DNA of 11,576 bases from Chrysochromulina parva (taxonomy: Eukaryota; Haptophyta; Prymnesiales; Chrysochromulinaceae). The notes under the pieces were generated by a model, which was given only the letters and a program-made list of their open reading frames with translations, was not told where the DNA came from and did not search any database. Position 1 is the stretch's first letter. Every line of letters starts with the position of its first letter. Both the position numbers and the translations under genes were made by a program. The DNA lies in NCBI GenBank assembly GCA_002887195.1, contig PJAB01001903.1:1-11576 (forward strand). Direction: 5' to 3'. Below are positions 1 to 6,960 of this stretch, piece after piece.

Positions 1-1
1 C

Positions 2-1882
2 GCCTATTTTGGGGCGCAGGTGCTGCACCCGTCGGCGATGCTCCCGTGCATCCAGGGTAAGATCCCGATCTACGTGCGCAACATCTTCAACCCGGAGCAC
101 CCGGGCACCGTCATCGAGGGTCGGACGCGCTCACTCGAAGAGGCTGTGGCCGCGTGGGGCAAGGAAGCGCAGGACGCACTCAGCGAGACGCGCAAGAAGG
201 CATGCCCGGTGCGCCTGGCCGAGAACGAGTCGCCGATCCGCGGCATCACGTCCGTGGACAATGTGTGCATCGTCAACGTCGAGGGCACGGGCAGCTCCGC
301 CGTGGATGACTTTGCGGGTCGGACACTCAGTGCTCTTTCAACGGCCAAGGTACAGATCACGATGCTGACGCAGGCGTCGGCGGATTCGTCCATGTGCATC
401 GTCTGCGAGGAGTCTTTGGGACAGAAGGCGCTTGCAGTGCTGCAGCAGACCTTCGAGCGAGAGCTCGCGAGGGGGCTGATCGCCGGCATCACCGTCGAGC
501 CCGGCCACTCGGTCGTCGCCATCATTGGGGAGGGCATGGCCTTCAGGCCGGGCTCAGGTGCCACCTTCTTGAAAGCGATGGCCAACTCGGGCGTCAATGT
601 GCGCACCATTGCGCAGGGCTCGTCGGAGCGCCAGATCGCGATCTGTGTCGAGAAGCAGGACTGCACCAAGGCTCTCCGCGCCGCGCACGCCGCTCTCGCC
701 CTCTCGAACACGCAGCTCTCCGTCGCCGTCATCGGCGCGACAGGGATGGTGGGCAAGGAGCTGCTCCGTCAACTCGCAGCGTCCAAGCGCGTCATCGACG
801 ACCCAAAGATGGCAGGTACTCGCCAGGTGCTCGACGACTTGCGCCTCGACTTCAAGGTGACCGCGGCAGCGCACTCCGAGAACATGCGCCTCTCGTACGA
901 TGGGCTCGAGTGCTCCTCATTTGCCGGTGCGTCATTGCTGAGCGACGCCGACAAGGTCGTCCCGACGGACCTGGACGCACTCACCCGGTTCCTCAACGAG
1001 GACTACTGCGGCAACCGCGTCGTGCTCGATTGCACGGCCTCGCAGGACGTGGCCGAATACTACGCCCGCTGGATGTCCCTCGGCATCCACGTCATCACTG
1101 CGAATAAGAAGGCGGGCTCGGGCGCCATGGCGCTATACGACGAGTGCAAGCGCATGTCGCGCGCACGCGCGCAATGGTATTACGAGGCGACTGGCCCTGG
1201 CTCGGGCCTGCCCGTGCTCTCGACTCTCAAAGACATGATGCAGAGCGGCGACACCGTCAATAATGTGCGCGGCATCTTCTCAGGCACCATGTCGTACGTC
1301 CTCAATGAGGTCGTGCACGGCGTGCCTATCTCGGCCGCCGTGACCGCCGCAGCGGACCTCGGGCTTTGTGAGCCCGACCCGCGCGACGACCTGCTCGGCG
1401 TGGACGTGCGGCGCAAGGTGGTGGTTCTGGCGCGCGAGCTCGGGCTGCGGCTGCAGATGGAGGACGTGCCGTGCGATTCGCTTCTTCCCAAAGAGCTTAG
1501 TCACTGGGAGCCGGACCGTTCCGTAGGAGTGCCGTCGATTGCGCAGCAGCTGTCGATGGCCCTGAAGCCATATGACGAGGCGGTGAGTGCGCGCGTGAAG
1601 GCCATGGCTACCGGTGGCATGGTCCCGGTCCAGCTGAGTGAGGTGGACGTTGAGAAGGGCATCGCCACGGTCAGACTCATGCCAGTACCCGCCTCTGATA
1701 GGGTCGCCCAATGCCATCCGAACGAGAACGTTGTCGAGATCACCACGCAGCGCTACTCGCCGCGACCGATGGTCCTGCAGGGCCCCGGCGCAGGCGCCGA
1801 GATCACAGCGTCGGAGCTCTTTGCGGATTTGCTTCATTTGGCGAGGACACTCGTCGAGTGGAACATTCCGCAGATCATCTGA
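2..1882 (+). CDS. Bifunctional aspartokinase/homoserine dehydrogenase, 5' partial
   Basis: The enzyme phosphorylates aspartate and reduces aspartate semialdehyde to homoserine, the first and third steps of threonine/methionine synthesis. The open frame enters from the left edge: the first codons read AYFGAQVLHPSAM, the conserved end of the aspartokinase catalytic domain, so the GTG at base 20 is an internal valine, not a start. The visible 626 residues hold the aspartokinase end (about 1-40), two ACT regulatory domains (about 80-150 and 170-235, the second with IAQGSSERQIAI, typical of threonine-sensitive AK-HSDs), an NAD(P)-binding motif VAVIGATGMVG (about 240-252), ANKKA (367-371), GPGSGLPVL, FSGTMSYVLN and the HSD signature PDPRDDLLGVDVRRK (about 458-472). 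The stop is TGA at 1880-1882. By comparison with E. coli ThrA (820 residues) roughly 200-300 residues plus any plastid leader lie outside the window. No intron is needed. Feedback inhibition through the ACT domains is expected from the family. Confidence 0.96.
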   Translation, partial: AYFGAQVLHPSAMLPCIQGKIPIYVRNIFNPEHPGTVIEGRTRSLEEAVAAWGKEAQDALSETRKKACPVRLAENESPIRGITSVDNVCIVNVEGTGSSAVDDFAGRTLSALSTAKVQITMLTQASADSSMCIVCEESLGQKALAVLQQTFERELARGLIAGITVEPGHSVVAIIGEGMAFRPGSGATFLKAMANSGVNVRTIAQGSSERQIAICVEKQDCTKALRAAHAALALSNTQLSVAVIGATGMVGKELLRQLAASKRVIDDPKMAGTRQVLDDLRLDFKVTAAAHSENMRLSYDGLECSSFAGASLLSDADKVVPTDLDALTRFLNEDYCGNRVVLDCTASQDVAEYYARWMSLGIHVITANKKAGSGAMALYDECKRMSRARAQWYYEATGPGSGLPVLSTLKDMMQSGDTVNNVRGIFSGTMSYVLNEVVHGVPISAAVTAAADLGLCEPDPRDDLLGVDVRRKVVVLARELGLRLQMEDVPCDSLLPKELSHWEPDRSVGVPSIAQQLSMALKPYDEAVSARVKAMATGGMVPVQLSEVDVEKGIATVRLMPVPASDRVAQCHPNENVVEITTQRYSPRPMVLQGPGAGAEITASELFADLLHLARTLVEWNIPQII

Positions 1883-2308
1883 CGGCCCATGTGACGGCCG
1901 CATGCAACACGGGCCAAGGGGGGCACACTGCCTGATGCCAAAGAGCACAGCACGCGGAAGTGCGCGTCAGGGTGGAGCGGCCCGGAGCGGTCCAGGAGTG
2001 GACACGCAGCACACGCGACACGGGACGCAGTGCAGGCAGTGGACAGTGGCTCAGCGAGGCCGGTCACCGGCTCACCGCAGCCGACCGGCGGCGTGGTCGC
2101 TGAATGGACTGTCTGGAACTGTTTACTCGAGTGTGTGGTATCCCCGCACCCGCACGAAGGTTATTTTGTATAGACTTGTAACAGATTGGGGTCCGGTCCT
2201 GGTGCAGCCTTCGCACAAGGTCCGTCGCCGTTGCATTGCACTGCCTCTCACGCGAGCCGAGTACGCGCGCCACGGAGCCCATTCCGCGAGGCTCCGCGGG
2301 CGTCTCGA
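1883..2308. other. Convergent 3' UTR/intergenic spacer
   Basis: No credible gene is seen. The spacer separates the converging AK-HSD (+) and selenoprotein (-) transcripts, and its right part is the 3' UTR of the selenoprotein. It is GC-rich except for an AT-rich patch at about 2158-2190, which contains TGTAA (2177-2181) on the plus strand and an AAAATAA run on the minus strand. This is a plausible poly(A) region for one or both transcripts, but only a guess. A small inverted repeat, GCCGGT-C-ACCGGC, lies near 2058-2071. Confidence 0.4.
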
Positions 2309-2370
2309 CTCCTTGTTCTCCGTCTGCGCGCTCCCGAGGGCTTAGCGCGCAGACGTCATCAACGAGAGGC
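2309..2370 (-). promoter_or_regulatory. Eukaryotic SECIS element in the selenoprotein 3' UTR
   Basis: Read on the minus strand, the order is: helix I (CCTCTCGTT at 2369-2361 pairing imperfectly with AACAAGGAG at 2317-2309); the 5' quartet ATGA (2359-2356); a perfect 12-bp helix II (CGTCTGCGCGCT at 2355-2344 with AGCGCGCAGACG at 2332-2321); the unpaired AA (2343-2342), exactly 12 bases after ATGA; an apical GCCCTCGGG; and the 3' quartet GA (2320-2319) directly after helix II. These are all the invariant parts of a eukaryotic SECIS at the right spacing. The apical CC-CTCG-GG can form a mini-stem, so it may be the form with an extra helix. It sits about 90 bases after the TAA stop of the thioredoxin-fold gene, where it would direct SBP2/eEFSec decoding of UGA. 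Confidence 0.93.
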
Positions 2371-2458
2371 CGTTCATGCGGTGGCACGCGGTAACGCGGC
2401 TCAGCGCTGGCGTGCGCCAAGCGGCGAGCCCCCGAGGAATTTCCCGAGGTCGGGGCGC

Positions 2459-3121
2459 TTAGAGCTCCTCCCTTTGGGCGGCCGGTGCCTCCAGGAGCTG
2501 CGACAGCACATTGAGACGCTGGCCGAGCCACTTGCGCAGATCGGGCTTCATCGAGCCGGAGGCAATGCCCCGCAACCGGTTGACATGATCATTAAGCTCA
2601 TCAGCCGGCTTCCCCTTCCACTTCTCTGCAAACTCTTTCTCCTTTTCGATGCAGTCCTGGCCGGTGGCGAGCACGCACGGCGAGGTCGAGCCCGCCTCCT
2701 CCACGTACGCGCGCATGTAGCTGTCGTCGCCCAGCTCATCGCACATGGACTTAGAAGTCTTCTGGCTGTACGCCTTGCCCTCGTAGCCGGTTTCCTTGTT
2801 GAAGAAACGTATCGTCGGCCAGCCACCAGCGCCCGCCTGGTACGGGCCGCCGATGCGGTCCGTGGCCAAGTTGACGTCAGCAAAGGCCACCATCGAGTTC
2901 TTCTTGAACGCCTGCGTGACGCGGTTCCACGCGGGTGACTGCTTGACTCATCAGCCTCATCCTTCCGATGCGATGAAGCGGACAAACAAGGTCTTGCCCG
3001 CATCGACGGTGGACTTGATGACATCGTCCTTATTGTCAGCCGTCAGCTTCGTGACAGTGTCGAAGTGCCCATCGGGGTACATTCCGCCGAGAGCGAGGAA
3101 GCTCAGCAGAGCCGCCGCCAT
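2459..3121 (-). CDS. ER-targeted PDI/ERp29-like selenoprotein with three Sec (U-G-U-U)
   Basis: A 220-residue thioredoxin-fold oxidoreductase, probably acting on disulfides in the ER lumen. The start is ATG at 3121, in a strong context (ACCATGG), with an in-frame TAA four codons upstream. Residues 1-13 are a short hydrophobic signal peptide. Residues 46-65 align with the PDI active-site region (FxA....CGHC...xPxW): here FIASEG-U55-G56-U57-U58-VKQSPAW, with U55, U57 and U58 all TGA. Both positions of the CxxC pair therefore fall on TGA. The cis-Pro loop GGWPTIRFF follows (Pro102). Residues about 155-213 are a charged helical tail resembling the ERp29/PDI-D C-terminal domain, and the last residues REEL fit the ER-retention pattern. 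Cys127, Cys149 and Cys157 remain. The stop is TAA at 2461-2459, followed by the SECIS. The 12-base TGA block is too short to be an intron. A conventional reading from Met77 would lose the active site. A PDI-like selenoprotein (EhSEP2) is known from Emiliania huxleyi; this may be a relative. Confidence 0.9.
2948..2959 (-). other. Sec-Gly-Sec-Sec redox centre (TGA GGC TGA TGA)
   Basis: Three in-frame TGA codons (2959-2957, 2953-2951, 2950-2948) encode residues 55, 57 and 58. Counting back from the conserved Pro63-Ala-Trp, residues 55 and 58 are exactly the two cysteine positions of a thioredoxin CxxC. Each is one third-base change from TGC, so a C-G-C-C ancestor is easy to imagine. The protein-like sequence continues without a frame change on both sides, which is what recoding predicts and what a stop codon would not. 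Confidence 0.88.
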
Positions 3122-3676
3122 GGTCTTTCCTTACGCACCGCTGCGAACGCGTCCGTACGACGGCGAGAAGATGACGCACCACTTTCTGCCGTGTCATCAC
3201 CAGGACGAAACGCACGTTCACGTTCAATTGCCAAATCGGCAAGACGCACAACCACCGGTCCAGTGGAGACACACGTGGAGGGCGCAGACAAATAAAAAAC
3301 TTACCAGGGTCGACTAGTTCTAAGATAAAACCGCCATGCGATGGATGCATCGATGCGAACTCAACCCCAGCATGCTGGTATTTTTTCTGACTCATCTCAG
3401 CACAATGCCCCAAGGAAGGACAAGCCAAGCTTGGAAGATACATTTTCGCGGAAAACGCAACGGATTAAGTTTCATACTGTACTGTTCCAAGTGGTGGGAC
3501 TTGTCAGTTGACTCTTGAGAGAAATAGCGCGGAGTACTCCGCGCGGCGACCGTTCCAGCGCTGTCGCGCCGTCTACGGCTCTCCCAAATGACGAACACCA
3601 CCATGAGTGTTACAAGCGCATGTGAGCTCATGTGCCATGTCTGCTAGTGCCCTAGTCCGCACGATGCTTCCACCCG
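3122..3676. other. Intergenic spacer: selenoprotein promoter/5' UTR and signal peptidase 3' UTR
   Basis: Both flanking genes are on the minus strand, so this stretch should carry the promoter and 5' UTR of the selenoprotein and the 3' end of the signal peptidase gene. Several short open frames occur (for example 3392-3631 minus) but none resembles a known protein. The middle (about 3285-3335 and 3380-3520) is visibly more AT-rich than the coding DNA. The only strong structural signal is the palindrome at 3527-3544. Confidence 0.5.
3527..3544. repeat. 18-bp perfect palindrome
   Basis: GCGCGGAGTACTCCGCGC is a perfect 18-bp palindrome centred on GTAC. It lies about 130 bases past the signal peptidase stop and about 405 bases upstream of the selenoprotein ATG. 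It could be a dimeric transcription-factor site or a hairpin in the 3' UTR; nothing in the sequence decides between these. Confidence 0.55.
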
Positions 3677-4093
3677 TTAGCGCGAGCGTTGTACTATACG
3701 GCTCCTGCCCAGCTCCTCGCCTACCCGCTCGAGGAAGAAAGCGGGGTCGCCAGTTACTTCAAAGTCCTGCATGAACCCATCCACGAAACCCTGGCGCGCG
3801 ACGGGCCAGATGATGTAGAACGCCTTGCCCATCACATTCTCCACGGCAAGCGGTCCCCACACGTGCGAGTCATCGCTGTCGTTGCGGTTGTCGCCCAAAA
3901 CGAAGACACAGCCCTTGGGCACGATCGTAAACGTCAAGGTGTACCGCGCCGGCTCGCGCACGTAAGGCTCGTACGTGCGCTGCCCGTTGCGTAGCAGCAC
4001 ACCGTCACGGATCTCGATGCTGTCGCCACCGACGGCTACTACGCGCTTGATCAGCGTGGTGCGCTGCATCGGCCACTGGCGTCGCGCTGACGC

Positions 4094-4173
<80 letters not shown>

Positions 4174-4208
4174 GCTGCGGCTGCGGCTGCGGCTGCGGCT
4201 GCTGCTTT

Positions 4209-4249
<41 letters not shown>

Positions 4250-4714
4250 CTCCTGTTTTTGTTGCTTCTGCACGTAGTACTCTTGAGGCGGCGTGAATAC
4301 AACTAGGTCACCACGCGACGGGCCCGAGCCGATGAGCTTCGAGAACTTCTCCACTGCAATCTGGTCGTTCACGGTAAGTGTCGGATACATGGAGAGTGAT
4401 GGAATATAGAAGGGCTCGACGACGTACGAGCGCACCCAAAGGAAGAGCGCGAATGCCGGCAAGAAACTGGAAGCAAACGCACGCATGCTACGACGGGTCT
4501 CGGTGCCATCGTCGGCGCCACCACCTCCACCGCCTGCACCTTTGGGCTTCCCAGGGGTGGCCATTGCGTACGGCACCCTCGCTCTATGCGCCGCTATGGC
4601 GACATGCTGCTGCAGACATTGGGTCGCGTGACATTCAGCCCTGGGCGCTGGAGCCAATAGCCAAGCTGTGGAGGGCGCAAGCATCAGCAGGACGAGGCGC
4701 GAAGTGTCCCGCAT
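3677..4714 (-). CDS. Type I signal peptidase, plastid/thylakoid processing peptidase type
   Basis: A membrane-bound serine protease that removes leader peptides from proteins crossing the thylakoid or plastid membrane. The ATG at 4714 gives a hydrophobic signal peptide with likely cleavage STA|W and then a basic, Ala-rich transit region; further ATGs upstream in the frame (4768, 4882) would bury that signal. Of 345 residues: one membrane segment (about 79-95); box B PSLSMYPTL with nucleophile Ser108; box C RGDLVVFTPP (134-143); box D LIKRVVAVGGDS with general-base Lys223; box E GDNRNDSDDSHVWGP (274-288). All catalytic elements are present. Residues about 147-207, between boxes C and D, are a low-complexity insert: Lys/Gln-rich, 11 Gln, then five Gln-Pro and thirteen Gln-Thr pairs. 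In bacterial enzymes this linker is only a few residues. The divergent neighbour begins 180 bases away. Plastid rather than mitochondrial placement is inferred from the leader. Confidence 0.93.
4095..4246 (-). repeat. Coding microsatellites: (GTCTGC)13, (GGCTGC)5, (CTG)11
   Basis: On the plus strand: thirteen perfect GTCTGC copies (4095-4172), five GGCTGC copies (4173-4202), a short interruption, then eleven CTG copies (4214-4246). In the gene (minus strand) they encode (Gln-Thr)13, (Gln-Pro)5 and Gln11. All units are multiples of three, so slippage changes length without shifting the frame. The two hexamers differ by one base (T/G), so one array probably arose from the other. Confidence 0.97.
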
Positions 4715-4894
4715 CCCTGCTCTCTTCCGCACAAAGGGTCGAAAGCAAGGAATCTTAACGCAGACCATTAAAATGGTCCGCTTCAATGCTGGAAAAGTTT
4801 CAAACCCCTGCGCAGGACGATACCGGTACTTGTGGTCCCCCCTGCGCGATCCAAAGCGAGTCCAAAGTTGAATTTTTAGCATTCCTCCGCACGT
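4715..4894. promoter_or_regulatory. Bidirectional promoter region with an inverted repeat
   Basis: The 180 bases between the divergent signal peptidase (-) and IQ-motif (+) start codons must hold both 5' UTRs and promoters. The region contains a 7-2-7 inverted repeat, GACCATT-AA-AATGGTC (4763-4778), a possible dimeric factor site. No TATA box can be assigned with confidence. Confidence 0.5.
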
Positions 4895-5473
4895 ATGACG
4901 CTCATGGAGGAGACGGGCACATCAGGAACCCTAGCGACCGTCGTGCGCAACGAGAAGTCGGAAATCTTCAACGATCGCAATGCCGAGCTGTACAAGGTTA
5001 TCATGTCTGCCGTTGGCGAGGCCGCCGAGGCGGATGTCATTGACCCGGTGTTGTTTGTGGGATTGCGGCTGTTGCAGCACAGCGAGCGAGTTGTACGGCT
5101 GCAGCCACCTCATGCGCTTGCTGTGCGCCTGCCGCCGTCAGATATGGGCCTTGGAGACAGGCTCGAAACGGCAGAGGTAGAGCTCAGCTCCCTGAGAGCA
5201 CAGCTGCACAAGGTCGAGCTGGCCGAGGCGACGAAAGCCATGCAAGCCCTGCTTGGGGTGCAAGGAGATCAGCCGATGACAGATCTTGAGACGTGGGTGC
5301 GCATCGACGCCACCACCACCATACAAGCGGGCTTTCATGGGATGATGACGCGGAAGTGGATTCGGAGTCTTGGACTCGCAGACACGGTGCAATTCAGCGC
5401 CGCGGCGCTGATCCAGGCTGGCATGCGAGGATTCACGGTCCGTCAGTGGCGACGGCATTTAGAAGAGTTGTAG
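4895..5473 (+). CDS. Small coiled-coil protein with two IQ (calmodulin-binding) motifs
   Basis: I do not recognise a named family for this 192-residue protein. Its C-terminal half carries two IQ motifs, which bind calmodulin, centrin or myosin light chains: IQAGFHGMMTRKW (about 147-159, with His instead of the usual Arg/Lys before Gly) and the canonical IQAGMRGFTVRQW (about 173-185). Before them, residues about 87-120 (GDRLETAEVELSSLRAQL and following) look like a short coiled coil. The N-terminal part (residues about 30-80, including DPVLFVGLRLLQHSERV) is compact but unassigned. There is no signal peptide or membrane segment. The first ATG (4895) has a weak context; a second ATG at 4904 has G at +4 and would remove three residues. 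The stop is TAG. A cytoskeletal or flagellar role is possible, but this is inferred only from the IQ motifs. Confidence 0.8.
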   Translation: MTLMEETGTSGTLATVVRNEKSEIFNDRNAELYKVIMSAVGEAAEADVIDPVLFVGLRLLQHSERVVRLQPPHALAVRLPPSDMGLGDRLETAEVELSSLRAQLHKVELAEATKAMQALLGVQGDQPMTDLETWVRIDATTTIQAGFHGMMTRKWIRSLGLADTVQFSAAALIQAGMRGFTVRQWRRHLEEL

Positions 5474-5648
5474 ACCGTAGAGATTCAGGCGATCTCCCAC
5501 GCTCACACCGAAAACATTTTCCACGTCGCCGGGCGACGCCGTACGGCCACGCGGGCAGCAGCGCATCATTGACGCGGAAGTGTGAAACAGCCCGGCGGCA
5601 CACATGGCTCTTGGCCAAGGCATATCAGAGGCCCGAGCGAGGCCGAGT
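5474..5648. other. Short convergent 3' spacer
   Basis: This stretch lies between the stops of the converging IQ-protein and nucleosidase genes. On the minus strand the nucleosidase stop TAA is embedded in AAATAAA, which could double as a poly(A) signal. A minus-strand open frame covering the spacer (5459-5659) has no recognisable features. Confidence 0.4.
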
Positions 5649-6596
5649 TTATTTGACATCGGTGGCGCGCGTTGCGCCTAGCGTCGCGGCGCGCTTTGCG
5701 GCTTTCATGGCTGGCCCTTCGGCGCCACGCACTGGCGACGCAGCCCAGCCGCTGCTGAGCTGGCGCGTCGGCGATGGAGGTCCAGCCGCCTCCGCCGTCG
5801 CCATCACCACCTCGGAAGGATTCGCCGCGATGAGCTTGAGGGCTCGTGCGGTGACGCGCGCGGCGTGTAGTCCGACCTGGCACGTGTCCGGGACAATGTG
5901 GTGAATCGGGTCGAGCTGGATGGGTTCTGGATGGATCTCGGAGTTGGCCACGTCCTTGATCGAGACGAAGGGCACCTCGAAGACCCGGCAAACCTGTGCG
6001 AGCGCGTGCGCCTCCATCTCCTCGCACAGCGTCTTGTGTGCCGCATGCGTCTCCGCGATCAGCGATGGCGACTGACGCCACAAGTCCGAGGAGCCTACAG
6101 CCCCGATGTCGACGCGTGGAGCCGGCGCCGCGCCCTCGCCGCCGATCTCGGCACTCACCGCGTGCGCGGCCTCGGTCGCAAGCCGGAGCAGCACGGGGTG
6201 AGCCACAAATTCCTTGGTATGCTCCTCGGTCATCAAGCATCGCACGCCAGCAAGTCGCGACTTGCCGTGGCGATCAATGACCTCTGCCTGCAGGGGAACG
6301 ACCGTCGAGCCGATGACGATATCTCCCATCCGCTGCTCGGGGATGTGGGCGCCGGAGCAGCCACAGCTGATCACGGCCATGGCGGGGCTCGCCGAGAGCG
6401 CGGCCGTCATTGCCGACGCGGCGAACACAGCACCGATTCCGGAGACAACGACGTCGACGGTCAGGCCGTCCACCTCCCCGCGGAAGGACTTGACGATGCC
6501 GCGAATCGGAGGCTGCTCGACGAGGCCATTTTCGATGAGCGGGTAGAGGAACTGCGCCTCCTCCTCCATGGCAACCATCACGATCACGCGCTCCAT
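5649..6596 (-). CDS. 5'-methylthioadenosine/S-adenosylhomocysteine nucleosidase-like enzyme
   Basis: A member of the PNP/UDP phosphorylase superfamily. MTA/SAH nucleosidases hydrolyse the adenine bond of these SAM by-products in methionine salvage and the activated-methyl cycle. From the ATG at 6596 the 315-residue protein begins MERVIVMVAMEEEAQFLYP, matching the MTAN N-terminus with the conserved AMEEE (Glu13 in the place of E. coli Glu12). Next come VSGIGAV, ISCGCSGAH....GDIVIGS (78-96; family GVAGG...GDIVI), EEMEAHALAQVCRVFEVPFV (192-211; family VEMEGAAIAQVC) and IKDVANSE, with Asp215 in the place of the catalytic Asp197. The usual VAD after that Asp is VAN, so specificity could differ. 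Residues about 262-315 are an Ala/Pro-rich tail beyond the usual end of the fold. The frame stays open upstream to 6779 with 61 more codons; that part is AT-rich with no targeting character, so I treat it as 5' UTR. Likely cytosolic. Confidence 0.85.
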   Translation of the reverse strand: MERVIVMVAMEEEAQFLYPLIENGLVEQPPIRGIVKSFRGEVDGLTVDVVVSGIGAVFAASAMTAALSASPAMAVISCGCSGAHIPEQRMGDIVIGSTVVPLQAEVIDRHGKSRLAGVRCLMTEEHTKEFVAHPVLLRLATEAAHAVSAEIGGEGAAPAPRVDIGAVGSSDLWRQSPSLIAETHAAHKTLCEEMEAHALAQVCRVFEVPFVSIKDVANSEIHPEPIQLDPIHHIVPDTCQVGLHAARVTARALKLIAANPSEVVMATAEAAGPPSPTRQLSSGWAASPVRGAEGPAMKAAKRAATLGATRATDVK

Positions 6597-6960
6597 CGGC
6601 ACCGAGCTCGTTCTCCGTCCGGATGCGTTAAGTTTGGGCACCAATTTAGAATTTTGTCTCACAGGATTCCTAACAACGAAATCCAAGAACTTAATGGCTG
6701 CAAAGGAGATGTGCAGCAACGAGAACTGACCTTGCTTGTACGAGTGTTGCTCAACACTGCGTACAAGTTCAAGATTCAAGTAACATCAAGCAGCAAGCAA
6801 ATAAAAAATAAAGCAATCACGAAGTTGTTTCGACTAAAATTAGCTTCCTAGCTTAGCTCCGCTTGCTTGTACATGTGTCACACAAGGAGAGACCAACTCG
6901 CATGTGATCATTGGCTAGCCACATGCGTACTTATTGTACTTGGCGCAGCTGATCAGCGCA
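6597..6960. other. Intergenic spacer: nucleosidase promoter/5' UTR and VDE-like 3' UTR
   Basis: Both flanking genes read on the minus strand. The middle (about 6770-6850) is strongly AT-rich, unlike the coding DNA, and includes AATAAAAAATAAA on the plus strand. On the minus strand CTCCTTTGCAG (ending at 6698) is a good-looking 3' splice acceptor preceding the nucleosidase start, so a leader intron is possible. No gene is seen. Confidence 0.4.

Noticed and set aside
70..756. Minus-strand open frame of 228 codons opposite the AK-HSD gene, and similar ones at 1280-1948 and 9170-10054.
   Set aside because: These are mirror frames of strongly supported genes in GC-rich DNA; none has a recognisable domain.
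2459..2893. A stand-alone 144-residue protein starting at Met77 of the thioredoxin-fold gene.
   Set aside because: It would lack the first half of the thioredoxin fold, although clear homologous sequence (FIAS...SPAW) continues upstream in the same frame through the TGAs and a SECIS is present. A pseudogene reading is less likely for the same reason.
2548..3024. Minus-strand open frame of 158 codons overlapping the selenoprotein.
   Set aside because: It is Arg/Ser-rich in the way shifted frames of GC-rich genes are, and overlaps the better-supported thioredoxin frame.
3308..3325. GTCGACTAGTTCTAAG, resembling a cloning-vector polylinker (SalI/SpeI sites).
   Set aside because: Only about 10 bases match the common polylinker order and the flanks do not, so chance is a sufficient explanation; no vector contamination is claimed.
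3392..3631. Possible 79-residue minus-strand protein with a hydrophobic start (MSSHALVTLMVVFVIW).
   Set aside because: It sits in an AT-richer spacer, overlaps the palindrome, and the rest of it looks random. Kept as spacer, though a micro-protein cannot be excluded.
4095..4246. The tandem repeats considered as a CRISPR-like or satellite element.
   Set aside because: They have no spacers, their units are 3 or 6 bases, and they are in frame inside a protein gene: a coding microsatellite.
5459..5659. 66-residue minus-strand frame between the IQ-protein and nucleosidase genes.
   Set aside because: It overlaps both neighbours' ends and shows no family features; I could not connect it by plausible splice sites to the nucleosidase.
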